From: a virus
Length of the DNA: 41,223 bases
Strand: one strand, 5' to 3'
Virus record (IMG/VR): IMGVR_UViG_3300028394_003304
Location: 1-41,223 of that record
Shown: piece after piece, positions 29,274 to 37,006 of the stretch
Layout of the letters: each line of letters opens with the position of its first letter
How positions within the stretch are numbered: position 1 is the stretch's first letter
Notes under the pieces: generated by a model
Seen by the model: the letters and a program-made list of their open reading frames with translations, nothing else
What the model was told of the DNA's origin: nothing
Database searches by the model: none
Position numbers and translations under genes: made by a program

Positions 29274-30710
29274 TTATTTTAACTGTATTTTCATTTGAGT
29301 TCCTTTCTCGGGTAATTTATCACACTCTATTGAGTATCCGTGTTCCTCCAATATTGCTATGCAAATATTTAGACCTAATCCTGTACCATCTTCCGTTTGG
29401 TTTTCCTTACGAGTATATGGTTCTGCAAGTTCTTTAAACTCAACCGAACTTAAACCCCTACCATTATCCTCTACATACATGACACTGTTTTTCCTGTATA
29501 TTTTAACGGATTTTGATGGGCTATCATTGTATTTTAAACCATTACGAATAAGATTATCGATTGCAGTACAGAAAAGTGCTTCATTCACCATCTCTTTACC
29601 TAATTTTTCAATAATCACTTGAGGTCGATAAGCAGTGGATCTTAGATAAGAATCTAATATTTCTGATAAATCACATTCAATTTTATTTAGAGTAGCGTTA
29701 GGTCTAACTAGGTTTGTAAATTCAAATACTCCTTTATAAACTTTCTGTGTATGCGAAAGGCCTTCCTTAATCATTTTAAGGGGTGCTTCAATTTTTAGAT
29801 CCTTAATATTGTCTTCCGTTAATCTTCTTTCTAATGATGATATTCCCCTTGGAATATATGTGTTAATACCGCTATGCATATCGTGACGAAGAATTTTAGA
29901 AGCGTGCTCCAAATAGGTATTTTTCTTCTCCAGCTCTTTCTTTTGTTCTACTACCTTTGTTACATCAGTAGCTATTTTCATAATCTTATACGGTTTGCCT
30001 TCAATATCGAAAATAGGAGAATAAGTAGCTTGAAGCCATACCGCAGTTCCATCGCTTTTGATTCTTTCAAATTGACCTGAAATAAATTCTCCATTCCTTA
30101 ATGAATTCCAAAGTTCAGAATATTCTTTAGAATTTTCAAATTTTTCAGTTACAAAAACTCTATGATGTTTACCAACTATTTTTTCTAGAGTAAATCCCAT
30201 TACCGATTGAAATCTCTCATTAGCATCTAAAATAATTCCGTTAAGGTCAAATTCGATTACTGCATTGGAAGAATTAATTGCGTTAAGTCTATTTTTTAGC
30301 TCCTGCTCTTGTTTTTTAATATGGGTAACATCTAAAGCATATTTTATAACTTTATAAGGTTTTCCATTTTCATCAAAAACTGGATTATAAGTTGCTTGTA
30401 AATAAATTAAAGCACCCTCCCGATTTATTCTCGGGAATTCCCCTCCGATATACTCACCATTACGTAAAGATTCCCAAAACTTTTTATATCCGGAAGACTT
30501 TGCATACTCGGATTCAACAAAAATACTATGATGTTTCCCGATAACTTTCGATCTTTCATTTGGTAAAAATCCAACAACAGAAAGAAACAAATCATTTACT
30601 TTAATAATATGTCCATTAAGATCGAATTCAATAACCCCATTGGAACGATTGATCGCTTCTAGGTTATTAATTAGCTCATTTTTCAATAAATCCTTCATTT
30701 TGAATTTCAA
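29274..30710 (-). CDS. cytosolic histidine kinase with two tandem PAS domains
   Basis: 478 aa, no membrane segment. PAS1 (about 15-130) and PAS2 (about 140-252) look like duplicates: both carry I-E-F-D-L-N-G, G-K-H-H, S-L-R-N-G-E-(Y/F)-I and L-Q-A-T-Y-(N/S)-P. A short coiled coil leads to the H-box with His276 in K-I-L-R-H-D-M-H-S-G. The ATP domain has the N-box D-N-L-I-R-N-G-L-K-Y, G1 V-E-D-N-G-R-G and G2 G-T-G-L-G-L. It should autophosphorylate and pass phosphate to the receiver encoded next. PAS domains of this type bind haem, flavin or small ligands, but no cofactor residue is plain. First gene of the three-gene operon. Phage histidine kinases are rare. Confidence 0.93.
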   Translation of the reverse strand: MKFKMKDLLKNELINNLEAINRSNGVIEFDLNGHIIKVNDLFLSVVGFLPNERSKVIGKHHSIFVESEYAKSSGYKKFWESLRNGEYIGGEFPRINREGALIYLQATYNPVFDENGKPYKVIKYALDVTHIKKQEQELKNRLNAINSSNAVIEFDLNGIILDANERFQSVMGFTLEKIVGKHHRVFVTEKFENSKEYSELWNSLRNGEFISGQFERIKSDGTAVWLQATYSPIFDIEGKPYKIMKIATDVTKVVEQKKELEKKNTYLEHASKILRHDMHSGINTYIPRGISSLERRLTEDNIKDLKIEAPLKMIKEGLSHTQKVYKGVFEFTNLVRPNATLNKIECDLSEILDSYLRSTAYRPQVIIEKLGKEMVNEALFCTAIDNLIRNGLKYNDSPSKSVKIYRKNSVMYVEDNGRGLSSVEFKELAEPYTRKENQTEDGTGLGLNICIAILEEHGYSIECDKLPEKGTQMKIQLK

Positions 30711-30712
30711 TT

Positions 30713-30784
30713 AATTATTTTTTAATACCGTGAGTATTTTGGTTTTTCATTTATATGAATTATTTTTAATACGGTGAATATTTG
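30713..30784. repeat. two imperfect direct repeats upstream of the kinase operon
   Basis: Copies at 30713-30740 and 30758-30784 share AATTATTTTT(T)AATAC, then G or C, GTGA, A or G, TATTT. They fill most of the 84 nt between the kinase start and the GT gene end. On the minus strand the core reads AATA-TCAC-GTATT. Candidate operator or activator sites for the operon; the response regulator has no DNA-binding domain, so another factor would be needed. Confidence 0.6.
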
Positions 30785-30794
30785 TCTTTATTGT

Positions 30795-31844
30795 TTATTT
30801 TGACAATAAATCTTTCCAATTTTTTAATTCTAATAGCCATTGCAATTTGGCTTTTATGTTATATATTTTTAAACTGAAGCTCTGTAACCATGTAATAAAT
30901 CCTCTATATTTGTATGCAAATTTTAATTTTCTAACAATTCCCCTGTGTGATGTGGGTGATACCCTCATAATCCATGGCATCCAGCTTATATCATTAGAAG
31001 CTACTATTGGAACTTTAGCTGTTACAAAATCAGCCGTAACGATGTTAAAAGATTCAGAAAAAGATACTTGCATACCTATATCCATTTTAGATGCTGCTTC
31101 CAAAAATTGAGCATGCTTGTACCATCTGTGTTCAATCAGCTCATGTTTGGAATGTTCAAACAATGCTCGAATGTTTTTCAATACATTGTCACCATATTGT
31201 TCTGTTCTGGTTCCATTGATGTGAAATCTTAAAGTTTTACCTATTTGTTCAGCAAACTCTATGGCAGCCATTGCTTGTTGGTATGTGTTCTTCATCGGTC
31301 TAATTGCACCGAAAGAACCAATATCAACAAACCAATCACACTTCATGTGTTTTTCGGGCGTGAATGGTTTTGCTTTATAAATATTAGGCAAAAAGATAAA
31401 ATTACCCTCGGGGAAACAATATGTTAATTGTTCAGTAAGTTCCCTTGTGTTTGGAGCTATCTCAATTTTCAATTTACTAATGGAAGCATATTCTTTTATC
31501 CATTTAGTTGCGATGCCTTCATTGGCCAAAAACGGAGCTTTTGAATGTAATCTAACTATCCATCTTCTGCTCTTATGTCTTTGAATTTTAAACAATTCCT
31601 TGAACTTTGCTGGCGGAACCCAAAGGGCTTCGATTATAACAACATCCGGATTAAATTCAGTAACAACTTTATCAATAGAGTTTGAGTCAACTACTGGTGT
31701 GATTTTAGCTTCAAAATCATTTTCATTTAGATAATTAACAACAAAACTAGCAGAATTAAATAATCCTGAGGTAACACCATAGTAATCTTTTACCCTGTTG
31801 CATATTATAAATTGGATACGATTTTTTGGTTTTATGGCTTCCAT
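30795..31844 (-). CDS. glycosyltransferase, GT-B fold (family 4-like)
   Basis: 349 aa. An N-terminal Rossmann half with F-I-I-C-N-R-V and P-D-V-V-I-I-E-A-L-W-V, a linker with F-L-P-N-I-Y, then a C-terminal half with D-I-G-S-F-G-A-I-R-P-M-K-N, D-I-G-M-Q-V-S-F-S-E-S-F-N-I-V-T-A-D and P-I-V-A-S-N-D-I. The E-S-F-N-I-V-(x)-A-(D) stretch is the usual E-(x)7-E-like donor-binding site with Asp in the last place. The sugar and acceptor are unknown. It lies between the endolysin gene and the kinase operon on the same strand. Confidence 0.8.
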   Translation of the reverse strand: MEAIKPKNRIQFIICNRVKDYYGVTSGLFNSASFVVNYLNENDFEAKITPVVDSNSIDKVVTEFNPDVVIIEALWVPPAKFKELFKIQRHKSRRWIVRLHSKAPFLANEGIATKWIKEYASISKLKIEIAPNTRELTEQLTYCFPEGNFIFLPNIYKAKPFTPEKHMKCDWFVDIGSFGAIRPMKNTYQQAMAAIEFAEQIGKTLRFHINGTRTEQYGDNVLKNIRALFEHSKHELIEHRWYKHAQFLEAASKMDIGMQVSFSESFNIVTADFVTAKVPIVASNDISWMPWIMRVSPTSHRGIVRKLKFAYKYRGFITWLQSFSLKIYNIKAKLQWLLELKNWKDLLSK

Positions 31845-31853
31845 ATGGATTTT

Positions 31854-31913
31854 TTATTTTTGTAACATTTTGTTTCTGCTTTCTTTGTCTTCCTGATGAT
31901 TCATATGAAACAT
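31854..31913 (-). CDS. possible micropeptide, 19 aa
   Basis: ATG at 31913, M-F-H-M-N-H-Q-E-D-K-E-S-R-N-K-M-L-Q-K. The frame is open a few codons further upstream without an ATG. It fills the gap between endolysin and GT genes. Weak. Confidence 0.3.
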   Translation of the reverse strand: MFHMNHQEDKESRNKMLQK

Positions 31914-31927
31914 GTACCCAATGGATT

Positions 31928-32749
31928 CTATTTCAGAATTTTATAATACTCTTGGAAGTGCTTCCATCTATCTTCTATTCCAATTAGACCCCCATTAACT
32001 CTTTTTGTAACAGATTCTACTGCTGCTCTATCTGCACCTTTATCACAAATAGTCCAAAGTCCATTCGAATTAAAGAACCAAGCAGCAGAAGCCAATGGAT
32101 ATTTATTAGCAACCAAATCAGGATTTGCTAAGATGTCATCGTCAACAAATTTGTCAAATGAGGTGTAGTTAACTTTACCTGTCAATTGGATATAACCTCT
32201 ACCTCTAAATTTGAAACCATCCTTTGAAGCTTCGTCTCCATTACCCATTCTGCCACCATAAACTCTGGCAGCAATTTTTTCAGGCTGTCTTGCATAAGAC
32301 TCGTTAAGTGTACCTGGGAAATATTTACCGAAGATTTTCTTAAGACCATCAGCTGAGTAGTTAAGATTTTCGCTAACTGCTTTAAATCCACCAGATTCGT
32401 GACCGCACTGAGCTAAGAAGTGAGCTAGTCTTAATGTGTTAGTGATTCCGAATTTAGCTGCTGTATCAGGAATCTGAGCGATAACTGCATCAGGAATATG
32501 ACCCTTAAGAGCTGCCAATTTAAAATCAGATGCTGGGATAGCAACTGCTGCTTCTGCTACTGGAGCTGCGCCAAACATTTTAGTCCAAGTTCCATCACCA
32601 ACAACACCATCAGCCGTTAGACCGTTAGCTGCTTGCCATGCTTTAACTTTTGCTTCTGTACCAGGTCCGAAAGCACCATCTGCTGCTAAACCTAATTTTA
32701 CCTGGAGTTTTTTAACGTCTTCTCCTTTGGACCCATTCTTTAGTAACAT
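31928..32749 (-). CDS. endolysin: peptidoglycan-binding domain plus GH19 chitinase-like domain
   Basis: 273 aa. Residues 1-60 are a PG_binding_1 domain (K-L-Q-V-K-L-G and T-A-D-G-V-V-G-D-G-T-W). A short A/E/V-rich linker is followed by a GH19 muramidase-like domain with catalytic Glu118 in C-G-H-E-S-G-G-F, then F-K-F-R-G-R-G-Y-I-Q-L-T-G and L-A-S-A-A-W-F-F. GH19 endolysins cut the sugar backbone of peptidoglycan at lysis. No signal peptide or anchor, so it needs a holin. A motif matching the late promoter lies 18 nt upstream on the minus strand. Confidence 0.93.
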   Translation of the reverse strand: MLLKNGSKGEDVKKLQVKLGLAADGAFGPGTEAKVKAWQAANGLTADGVVGDGTWTKMFGAAPVAEAAVAIPASDFKLAALKGHIPDAVIAQIPDTAAKFGITNTLRLAHFLAQCGHESGGFKAVSENLNYSADGLKKIFGKYFPGTLNESYARQPEKIAARVYGGRMGNGDEASKDGFKFRGRGYIQLTGKVNYTSFDKFVDDDILANPDLVANKYPLASAAWFFNSNGLWTICDKGADRAAVESVTKRVNGGLIGIEDRWKHFQEYYKILK

Positions 32750-32766
32750 AGTTTTGGTTTTTTGTT

Positions 32767-32775
32767 TTATATATC
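32767..32775 (-). promoter_or_regulatory. putative late promoter, GATATATAA on the minus strand
   Basis: Exact match, 18 nt before the endolysin ATG, which fits late expression of a lysis gene. Confidence 0.6.
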
Positions 32776-32803
32776 TAATGGGCCCGAAAAAAAGGTGGTT
32801 TTA

Positions 32804-32835
32804 TTTTTTTGTTCCGCTAATTATATCTACATTTG
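32804..32835 (+). promoter_or_regulatory. Bacteroidota-type promoter, T7-N17-TACATTTG
   Basis: T run 32804-32810, 17 nt, TACATTTG at 32828-32835, 21 nt before the exonuclease ATG. Confidence 0.78.
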
Positions 32836-32856
32836 TGATCAATTTAAAAACTATAA

Positions 32857-33534
32857 ATGAAATATATTTCAGTGGATATCGAAACAACGGGTTTGGAGAA
32901 AGATCGTTACCAAATACTTTCAATTGGTGCCATCATCGAAGACACGTCAAAAAAGCTACCGTTTGATGAGATTCCAAAATTTCACGCTGCTATTTTGCAC
33001 AACGAGATAACAGGATCTCCATTCGCTCTTAATATGAACAAGAAGATACTAGAAGCCGTTGCTCAATATCAGGAAGCAGAAGATCAGGATGAGAAGAATG
33101 ATCTGGTTCAGATGACAGGTATGAAATTCTACCATGAGGACGAGGTGTCTGAGGCATTCTACCAGTTTCTATATCGAAATGGATTAGTTGAATTTGATGC
33201 CAATGAAGCTATCAATAAACAGGTTAAGATTGTTGATGGACAAACATACCCGATATTGACGTCCAAGATGAAACCAGTTACGATTAATGTTGCAGGTAAG
33301 AACTTTGCATCCTTTGATAAAATCTTTTTAGAGAGATTGCCTCGATGGAAGCAAGTTGTTAGAATTAGACAACGCATTATAGATCCGTCTGTGATGTTTA
33401 CTAATTGGAATGATGATAACAGCTTACCTTCACTGTTTGAGTGCAAGAAAAGAGCTAAAATCGATGGTATAGTGACCCATGATGCTCTGGAAGATGCATG
33501 GGATGTTATTCAGCTACTAAGAACACAATATTAA
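32857..33534 (+). CDS. DEDD-family 3'-5' exonuclease (DnaQ-like)
   Basis: 225 aa. Exo I is Y-I-S-V-D-I-E-T-T-G-L (Asp7, Glu9). Exo II is the A-G-K-N-F-A-S-F-D segment. Exo III is at the end, V-T-H-D-A-L-E-D-A-W-D, with the catalytic His and the last acidic residues. The family removes nucleotides from DNA or RNA 3' ends; this one resembles proofreading or oligoribonuclease forms. An insertion of about 60 residues between Exo I and Exo II (with H-N-E-I-T-G-S-P) is longer than in oligoribonuclease. Transcribed alone from a host-type promoter. Confidence 0.85.
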   Translation: MKYISVDIETTGLEKDRYQILSIGAIIEDTSKKLPFDEIPKFHAAILHNEITGSPFALNMNKKILEAVAQYQEAEDQDEKNDLVQMTGMKFYHEDEVSEAFYQFLYRNGLVEFDANEAINKQVKIVDGQTYPILTSKMKPVTINVAGKNFASFDKIFLERLPRWKQVVRIRQRIIDPSVMFTNWNDDNSLPSLFECKKRAKIDGIVTHDALEDAWDVIQLLRTQY

Positions 33535-33549
33535 TGGATGTCCGTATGA

Positions 33550-33581
33550 TTTTTTTACATTGTACATTGGACATATATTCG
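33550..33581 (+). promoter_or_regulatory. Bacteroidota-type promoter, T7-N17-TATATTCG
   Basis: T run 33550-33556, 17 nt, TATATTCG at 33574-33581 (one change from TAnnTTTG). It has no annotated gene with an ATG directly downstream, only the micropeptide at 33620. Confidence 0.6.
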
Positions 33582-33619
33582 TATTGTTATTAAAATATAA
33601 ACTAAATTTTAATAACGAT

Positions 33620-33709
33620 ACGAAAAAGTTAATTCCGATTTTGATTATCATATCGGTAACAACCGCACAGGTAAATGCTCAATCTAAAGAAACAGCATAC
33701 GGAAAGTAA
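33620..33709 (+). CDS. signal-peptide-like micropeptide with ACG in place of ATG, 29 aa
   Basis: From ACG 33620 the frame reads T-K-K-L-I-P-I-L-I-I-I-S-V-T-T-A-Q-V-N-A-Q followed by S-K-E-T-A-Y-G-K. Apart from the first codon this is a standard export signal with cleavage at V-N-A/Q. A promoter lies 39 nt upstream. Either ACG is used as a weak start, the start codon is lost, or a base error is present. A TTG at 33584 in frame is too close to the promoter. Confidence 0.4.
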   Translation, partial: TKKLIPILIIISVTTAQVNAQSKETAYGK

Positions 33710-33716
33710 TCGATCA

Positions 33717-35108
33717 TCATGGATATCCTATCTCGCTATGTACTCTTTCGAAGAGTTCCTTCTGTTTAGATTCGTTGATGTATTTTGAAAGCTCTCTAAC
33801 TCGATCAAAATCTCTAGCATCAAGAGCTTGATCAATTAGCTTCTCAATATCTCTTTTAGCCATGCTAGCGTAATCAGTATCTTCTGGTTCTTCAGCTGCT
33901 GTTGGTAAACCTAAATCAGCTTTCTTTGTATCGATTCCTGCCGCTCCAAGTTCATACTTATTCATCTCTTTTGCGATCTCTTCAATAATGGCTTGCATTT
34001 CTTTCTTAGCTTCAGGATCCTCGCTTAGTATCTTAAACATTAGCTCAAGAAATTCTGGAGCTGACATAAGCATAAGTTTTCCAAATACATGTTCTCTTAT
34101 GTTCTCGATATCAGATCCTTTTTGGAATCCATTAATAAAGTCTCTAAGATCTGCCGCAATTTCCGGACTATATCTAAGATCTTCTATTTCATCAGCTAAC
34201 GAATCAGTATTAGATATAACTAGTCGTGCGCTTTCCTCATCATCAGGAATTGCATTCGCAGCGATTAACTCATAGATACCTTTAACAGTTTCATGTAGCA
34301 ACATTGCAAAGTCTGTTCCTAGTGCGTATATTGTCGGAGTTGTTTGGTCGAAAAGTTCCTCTGTTTCATCCTTTGGTAACTCGTCGGTGTCCATTAACTG
34401 ATCTAATATATCCTGTGCATTCTCTTCGTTTTCTTTAGCATCCTCTGGAGTTTGCCATTCAACTTTAACAGATCCACTAAATCCTGATTTGTCTCTTTCC
34501 CACATTTCTTTTTGAACCTCCATTGGAATTGCCCAATCAAAGAATCCTGCTATTTCTGTGATCTTATTAAGAAGATCTTTATATTCATTACCAACTTCTC
34601 TACCCAATATAGAATATAAGCCATTAGTAACTTCCGGAAGGTTAAGCATCAACTTTGTGTTCTTAGCTTCACCTTGTGTGATGTTGTTAGCAATCTTTCT
34701 TTTGTGAATCTCAGATATAACACCAGCATCTTTTAACTCTTTTAGCTGTGGCATTTCCGGTGGTTCAGACGGAACATTCTCCATTGATTTCTTAATCTCA
34801 TCCGCTTTAGGAAATTTGATCTTTAACTCAACTTCATCAAGTATGCTACCATACATTGCTCGGATAGCAAGTTCTGCTAAATCCTCAAGTTCTTTTTCAT
34901 GACCTCGCTGAATAGCCCTTGCTCTTGAGACAAGACTCATGAATTGCGGTATTTCTCTACCGTGTGTTCTTTGAAGCTCCCTATTTCTTTCCTCTGCCCT
35001 TGCTTCAACGTCGGAAAGATAACTTCCTTTCTTTCCTCCCTCTCCGGGTATACCCGGATTTCCCTGTAGGGAAGCTTCTTCTAGTTTTTGGTGAAATGAT
35101 TTAATCAT
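33717..35108 (-). CDS. probable head-associated protein, 463 aa, unknown function
   Basis: Begins MIKSFHQKLEEASLQ, with a possible L-E-E/A cut, then a short collagen-like stretch G-N-P-G-I-P-G-E-G-G. The rest is helical and acidic, with long charged helices and a C-terminal segment rich in D/E/R. No catalytic motif. The terminal peptide, size and acidic helices suggest a prohead-core or virion protein. Its start overlaps the end of the proline-rich gene by 8 nt. Stops at TGA. Confidence 0.65.
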   Translation of the reverse strand: MIKSFHQKLEEASLQGNPGIPGEGGKKGSYLSDVEARAEERNRELQRTHGREIPQFMSLVSRARAIQRGHEKELEDLAELAIRAMYGSILDEVELKIKFPKADEIKKSMENVPSEPPEMPQLKELKDAGVISEIHKRKIANNITQGEAKNTKLMLNLPEVTNGLYSILGREVGNEYKDLLNKITEIAGFFDWAIPMEVQKEMWERDKSGFSGSVKVEWQTPEDAKENEENAQDILDQLMDTDELPKDETEELFDQTTPTIYALGTDFAMLLHETVKGIYELIAANAIPDDEESARLVISNTDSLADEIEDLRYSPEIAADLRDFINGFQKGSDIENIREHVFGKLMLMSAPEFLELMFKILSEDPEAKKEMQAIIEEIAKEMNKYELGAAGIDTKKADLGLPTAAEEPEDTDYASMAKRDIEKLIDQALDARDFDRVRELSKYINESKQKELFERVHSEIGYP

Positions 35109-35373
35109 TGTATTTAGCTTTTAATTTTCCAAGATCAAACTCCATCGGAGTTTTGTTTTTTCTAAGTTCCGCCATGAATCTTTTCATAACATCTTCAATT
35201 TTAGCTTTAGGAGCTGGATCAACTGAGGGTTTATCTCTTCTTATTGGGCTAGGTCTTGAAGGTGTGGTTGACGGAGCTGTTCCTGGCTTGGTTGCAGGAG
35301 CAGTCCCTGGCTGGCCTGGGCTGGTTGCAGGTCTAGTTGCCAAAAATTCATCAATTTTAGTTATAATCTTCAT
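35101..35373 (-). CDS. proline/threonine-rich protein with head-targeting-like N terminus, 90 aa
   Basis: Begins MKIITKIDEFLATRPAT. Residues 14-55 are low-complexity P/A/T/G (T-S-P-G-Q-P-G-T-A-P-A-T-K-P), then a basic helix A-K-I-E-D-V-M-K-R-F-M-A-E-L-R-K. Overlaps and is coupled to the 463-aa gene. Function unknown. Confidence 0.6.
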   Translation of the reverse strand: MKIITKIDEFLATRPATSPGQPGTAPATKPGTAPSTTPSRPSPIRRDKPSVDPAPKAKIEDVMKRFMAELRKNKTPMEFDLGKLKAKYND

Positions 35374-35423
35374 TATTATTTGATTTTTATTTCGAATATA
35401 TATCGAAAGATAATATTATAGAT
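35374..35423. promoter_or_regulatory. divergent promoter region with TTTCGA/TCGAAA dyad
   Basis: TTTCGA-ATATATA-TCGAAA is a dyad in the 50 bp between divergent genes at 35373 and 35424. Both strands carry an element close to GATATATAA. Inferred as a bidirectional late promoter. Confidence 0.45.
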
Positions 35424-36992
35424 ATGATGACCAAGCAAAGTTTCCGTACTTTTTTCGAAGCGGCTCCATTAATGGAGAACATTCAGGCAGCAAAAGACTA
35501 CCTATTTAAAGAGTATGCAGAAAAAAAGAAGATAAAACCTTCAGAAATCACAGAAGAGGACAAGAAAAAGATTCTTATGAATCCCAAATTTGTTGAGATT
35601 AGAGATCTAGTTTTAAAACAACCTGGGTATGCATTGCCTTTTTTAAGATTCTATATGGAGCAAAACGCTCACATAGAAGAATTAGAAGAAATCCTTAACT
35701 TTCTAGGACAATTTAAAACACAGTTATCTGAGCTTAGTATGCCTGTTGGAGAATTTGCAAAGCTTAAACCGACAAAAGAAGATCCTAGACCAGGATATGA
35801 GCATTTGGGTGACGAACTTAGAAATATCGAAAGAAGAAGAAAACTTAAAGATTTCTATAATGAGCTAACTCCTAGAATGAAAAAAGCATTCAATGAAGCT
35901 AGTGGCGAGCAAATAGAAGATCTAACAGCAATATCAAATCAACTTAAATCACTTGCTGATATAGAAGGCGTTGATGATAAAGGGGAAAGGTTTAAAGCAA
36001 ATGCTTGGAAAGGATTCTGTAAAGGCCTTAAAAAATACGACGATTTCAGAACATACTCGCAGTACCATGACTCAAAAGTGGCTTTTGCTGATATTTCTAA
36101 AGACGCATTGGAATTTATAGACAGCTGGGGCCAAGGAGAAGATAAGCTGCTAAAGAAACTTAAGGATCTTGGTCCACAGGTTGGTTTAATCTACACTAAG
36201 AAAGGTTACATCGCAATGTCTGCAAGAACACCGGAAGCTCAAAGAGCAGTGTGTGCAGATACAAACTGGTGTATCAGAACAGATTCAACTTTCTGGAGTT
36301 ATGGTGGAGGAAGGATACAAATTAATATCATTAATTCAAATCTTCCAGTAACTAATGATCTAAGCTTAATTGGTATGACAGTTAATCCTAACGGAACAAT
36401 TCACACTGATGCAACGAGACCTAATAGCAGACTACGAGACAGGAATGGTAGCACATTTAAAACATATATTGATGTATTAAATGGTCTTGATTATCCTGCT
36501 GAACTAATTGAAGCTGTAGAAAAAACATTTCAAAAAGAAGTTGATATTAAATTAGCTCTTGAACATTATTATAAAGATGGATCAGGTTTATCACCAAGAA
36601 AAGTTGTTGAATCGCTAATCACCATGAGCAAAGGGTTCTTAGCAGGAGTTATGCCTCAGGAAGACTGGGAAAAGATCTCGGGTATTGTTGCTCAAATTAT
36701 ATTTGAGGATAAAGGACTTAAGAAAGAATCCTTTATGAAGATCTTTATGGAGAATGGAATTTATGTTGAAGCCACATGGAAGGTTTTCGATTCTCTAATC
36801 GGTAAGGATTATACAAAACAAGAAATGGAAACTATCGGAGCTTCCACAATGGAAGGTATAGAAGAAATGGCAAACCTTATCGAGGTTGATGCTGACGGTT
36901 CATTGGGATTAAAACAATCTGATGTCGATGCAATGAAAGCAATTGTAGCCAATAAAGCAGAGATTGAGAAAGAAATAGCTAAAAGAATATAA
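35424..36992 (+). CDS. hypothetical phage protein with head-targeting-like N terminus, 522 aa
   Basis: Begins MMTKQSFRTFFEAAPLMEN. Helical first half with an insert D-L-T-A-I-S-N-Q-L-K-S. The centre has V-C-A-D-T-N-W-C-I-R-T-D-S-T-F-W-S-Y-G, then beta-rich V-N-P-N-G-T-I-H-T-D-A. The W-C-I-(x)n-F-W block occurs in uncharacterised proteins of T4-like phages, by memory only. The C-terminal third is helical. Transcribed with the 423-aa gene 14 nt downstream. Function unknown; a virion protein is inferred. Confidence 0.65.
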   Translation: MMTKQSFRTFFEAAPLMENIQAAKDYLFKEYAEKKKIKPSEITEEDKKKILMNPKFVEIRDLVLKQPGYALPFLRFYMEQNAHIEELEEILNFLGQFKTQLSELSMPVGEFAKLKPTKEDPRPGYEHLGDELRNIERRRKLKDFYNELTPRMKKAFNEASGEQIEDLTAISNQLKSLADIEGVDDKGERFKANAWKGFCKGLKKYDDFRTYSQYHDSKVAFADISKDALEFIDSWGQGEDKLLKKLKDLGPQVGLIYTKKGYIAMSARTPEAQRAVCADTNWCIRTDSTFWSYGGGRIQINIINSNLPVTNDLSLIGMTVNPNGTIHTDATRPNSRLRDRNGSTFKTYIDVLNGLDYPAELIEAVEKTFQKEVDIKLALEHYYKDGSGLSPRKVVESLITMSKGFLAGVMPQEDWEKISGIVAQIIFEDKGLKKESFMKIFMENGIYVEATWKVFDSLIGKDYTKQEMETIGASTMEGIEEMANLIEVDADGSLGLKQSDVDAMKAIVANKAEIEKEIAKRI

Positions 36993-37006
36993 AGAATATA
37001 TACAGA

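Noticed and set aside
32727-32966. 79-codon plus-strand frame ahead of the exonuclease
   Set aside because: It covers the promoter and the exonuclease N terminus in another frame.
33584-33709. TTG start at 33584 for the signal-peptide frame
   Set aside because: It lies 3 nt after the promoter -7 box, before or at the expected transcription start.
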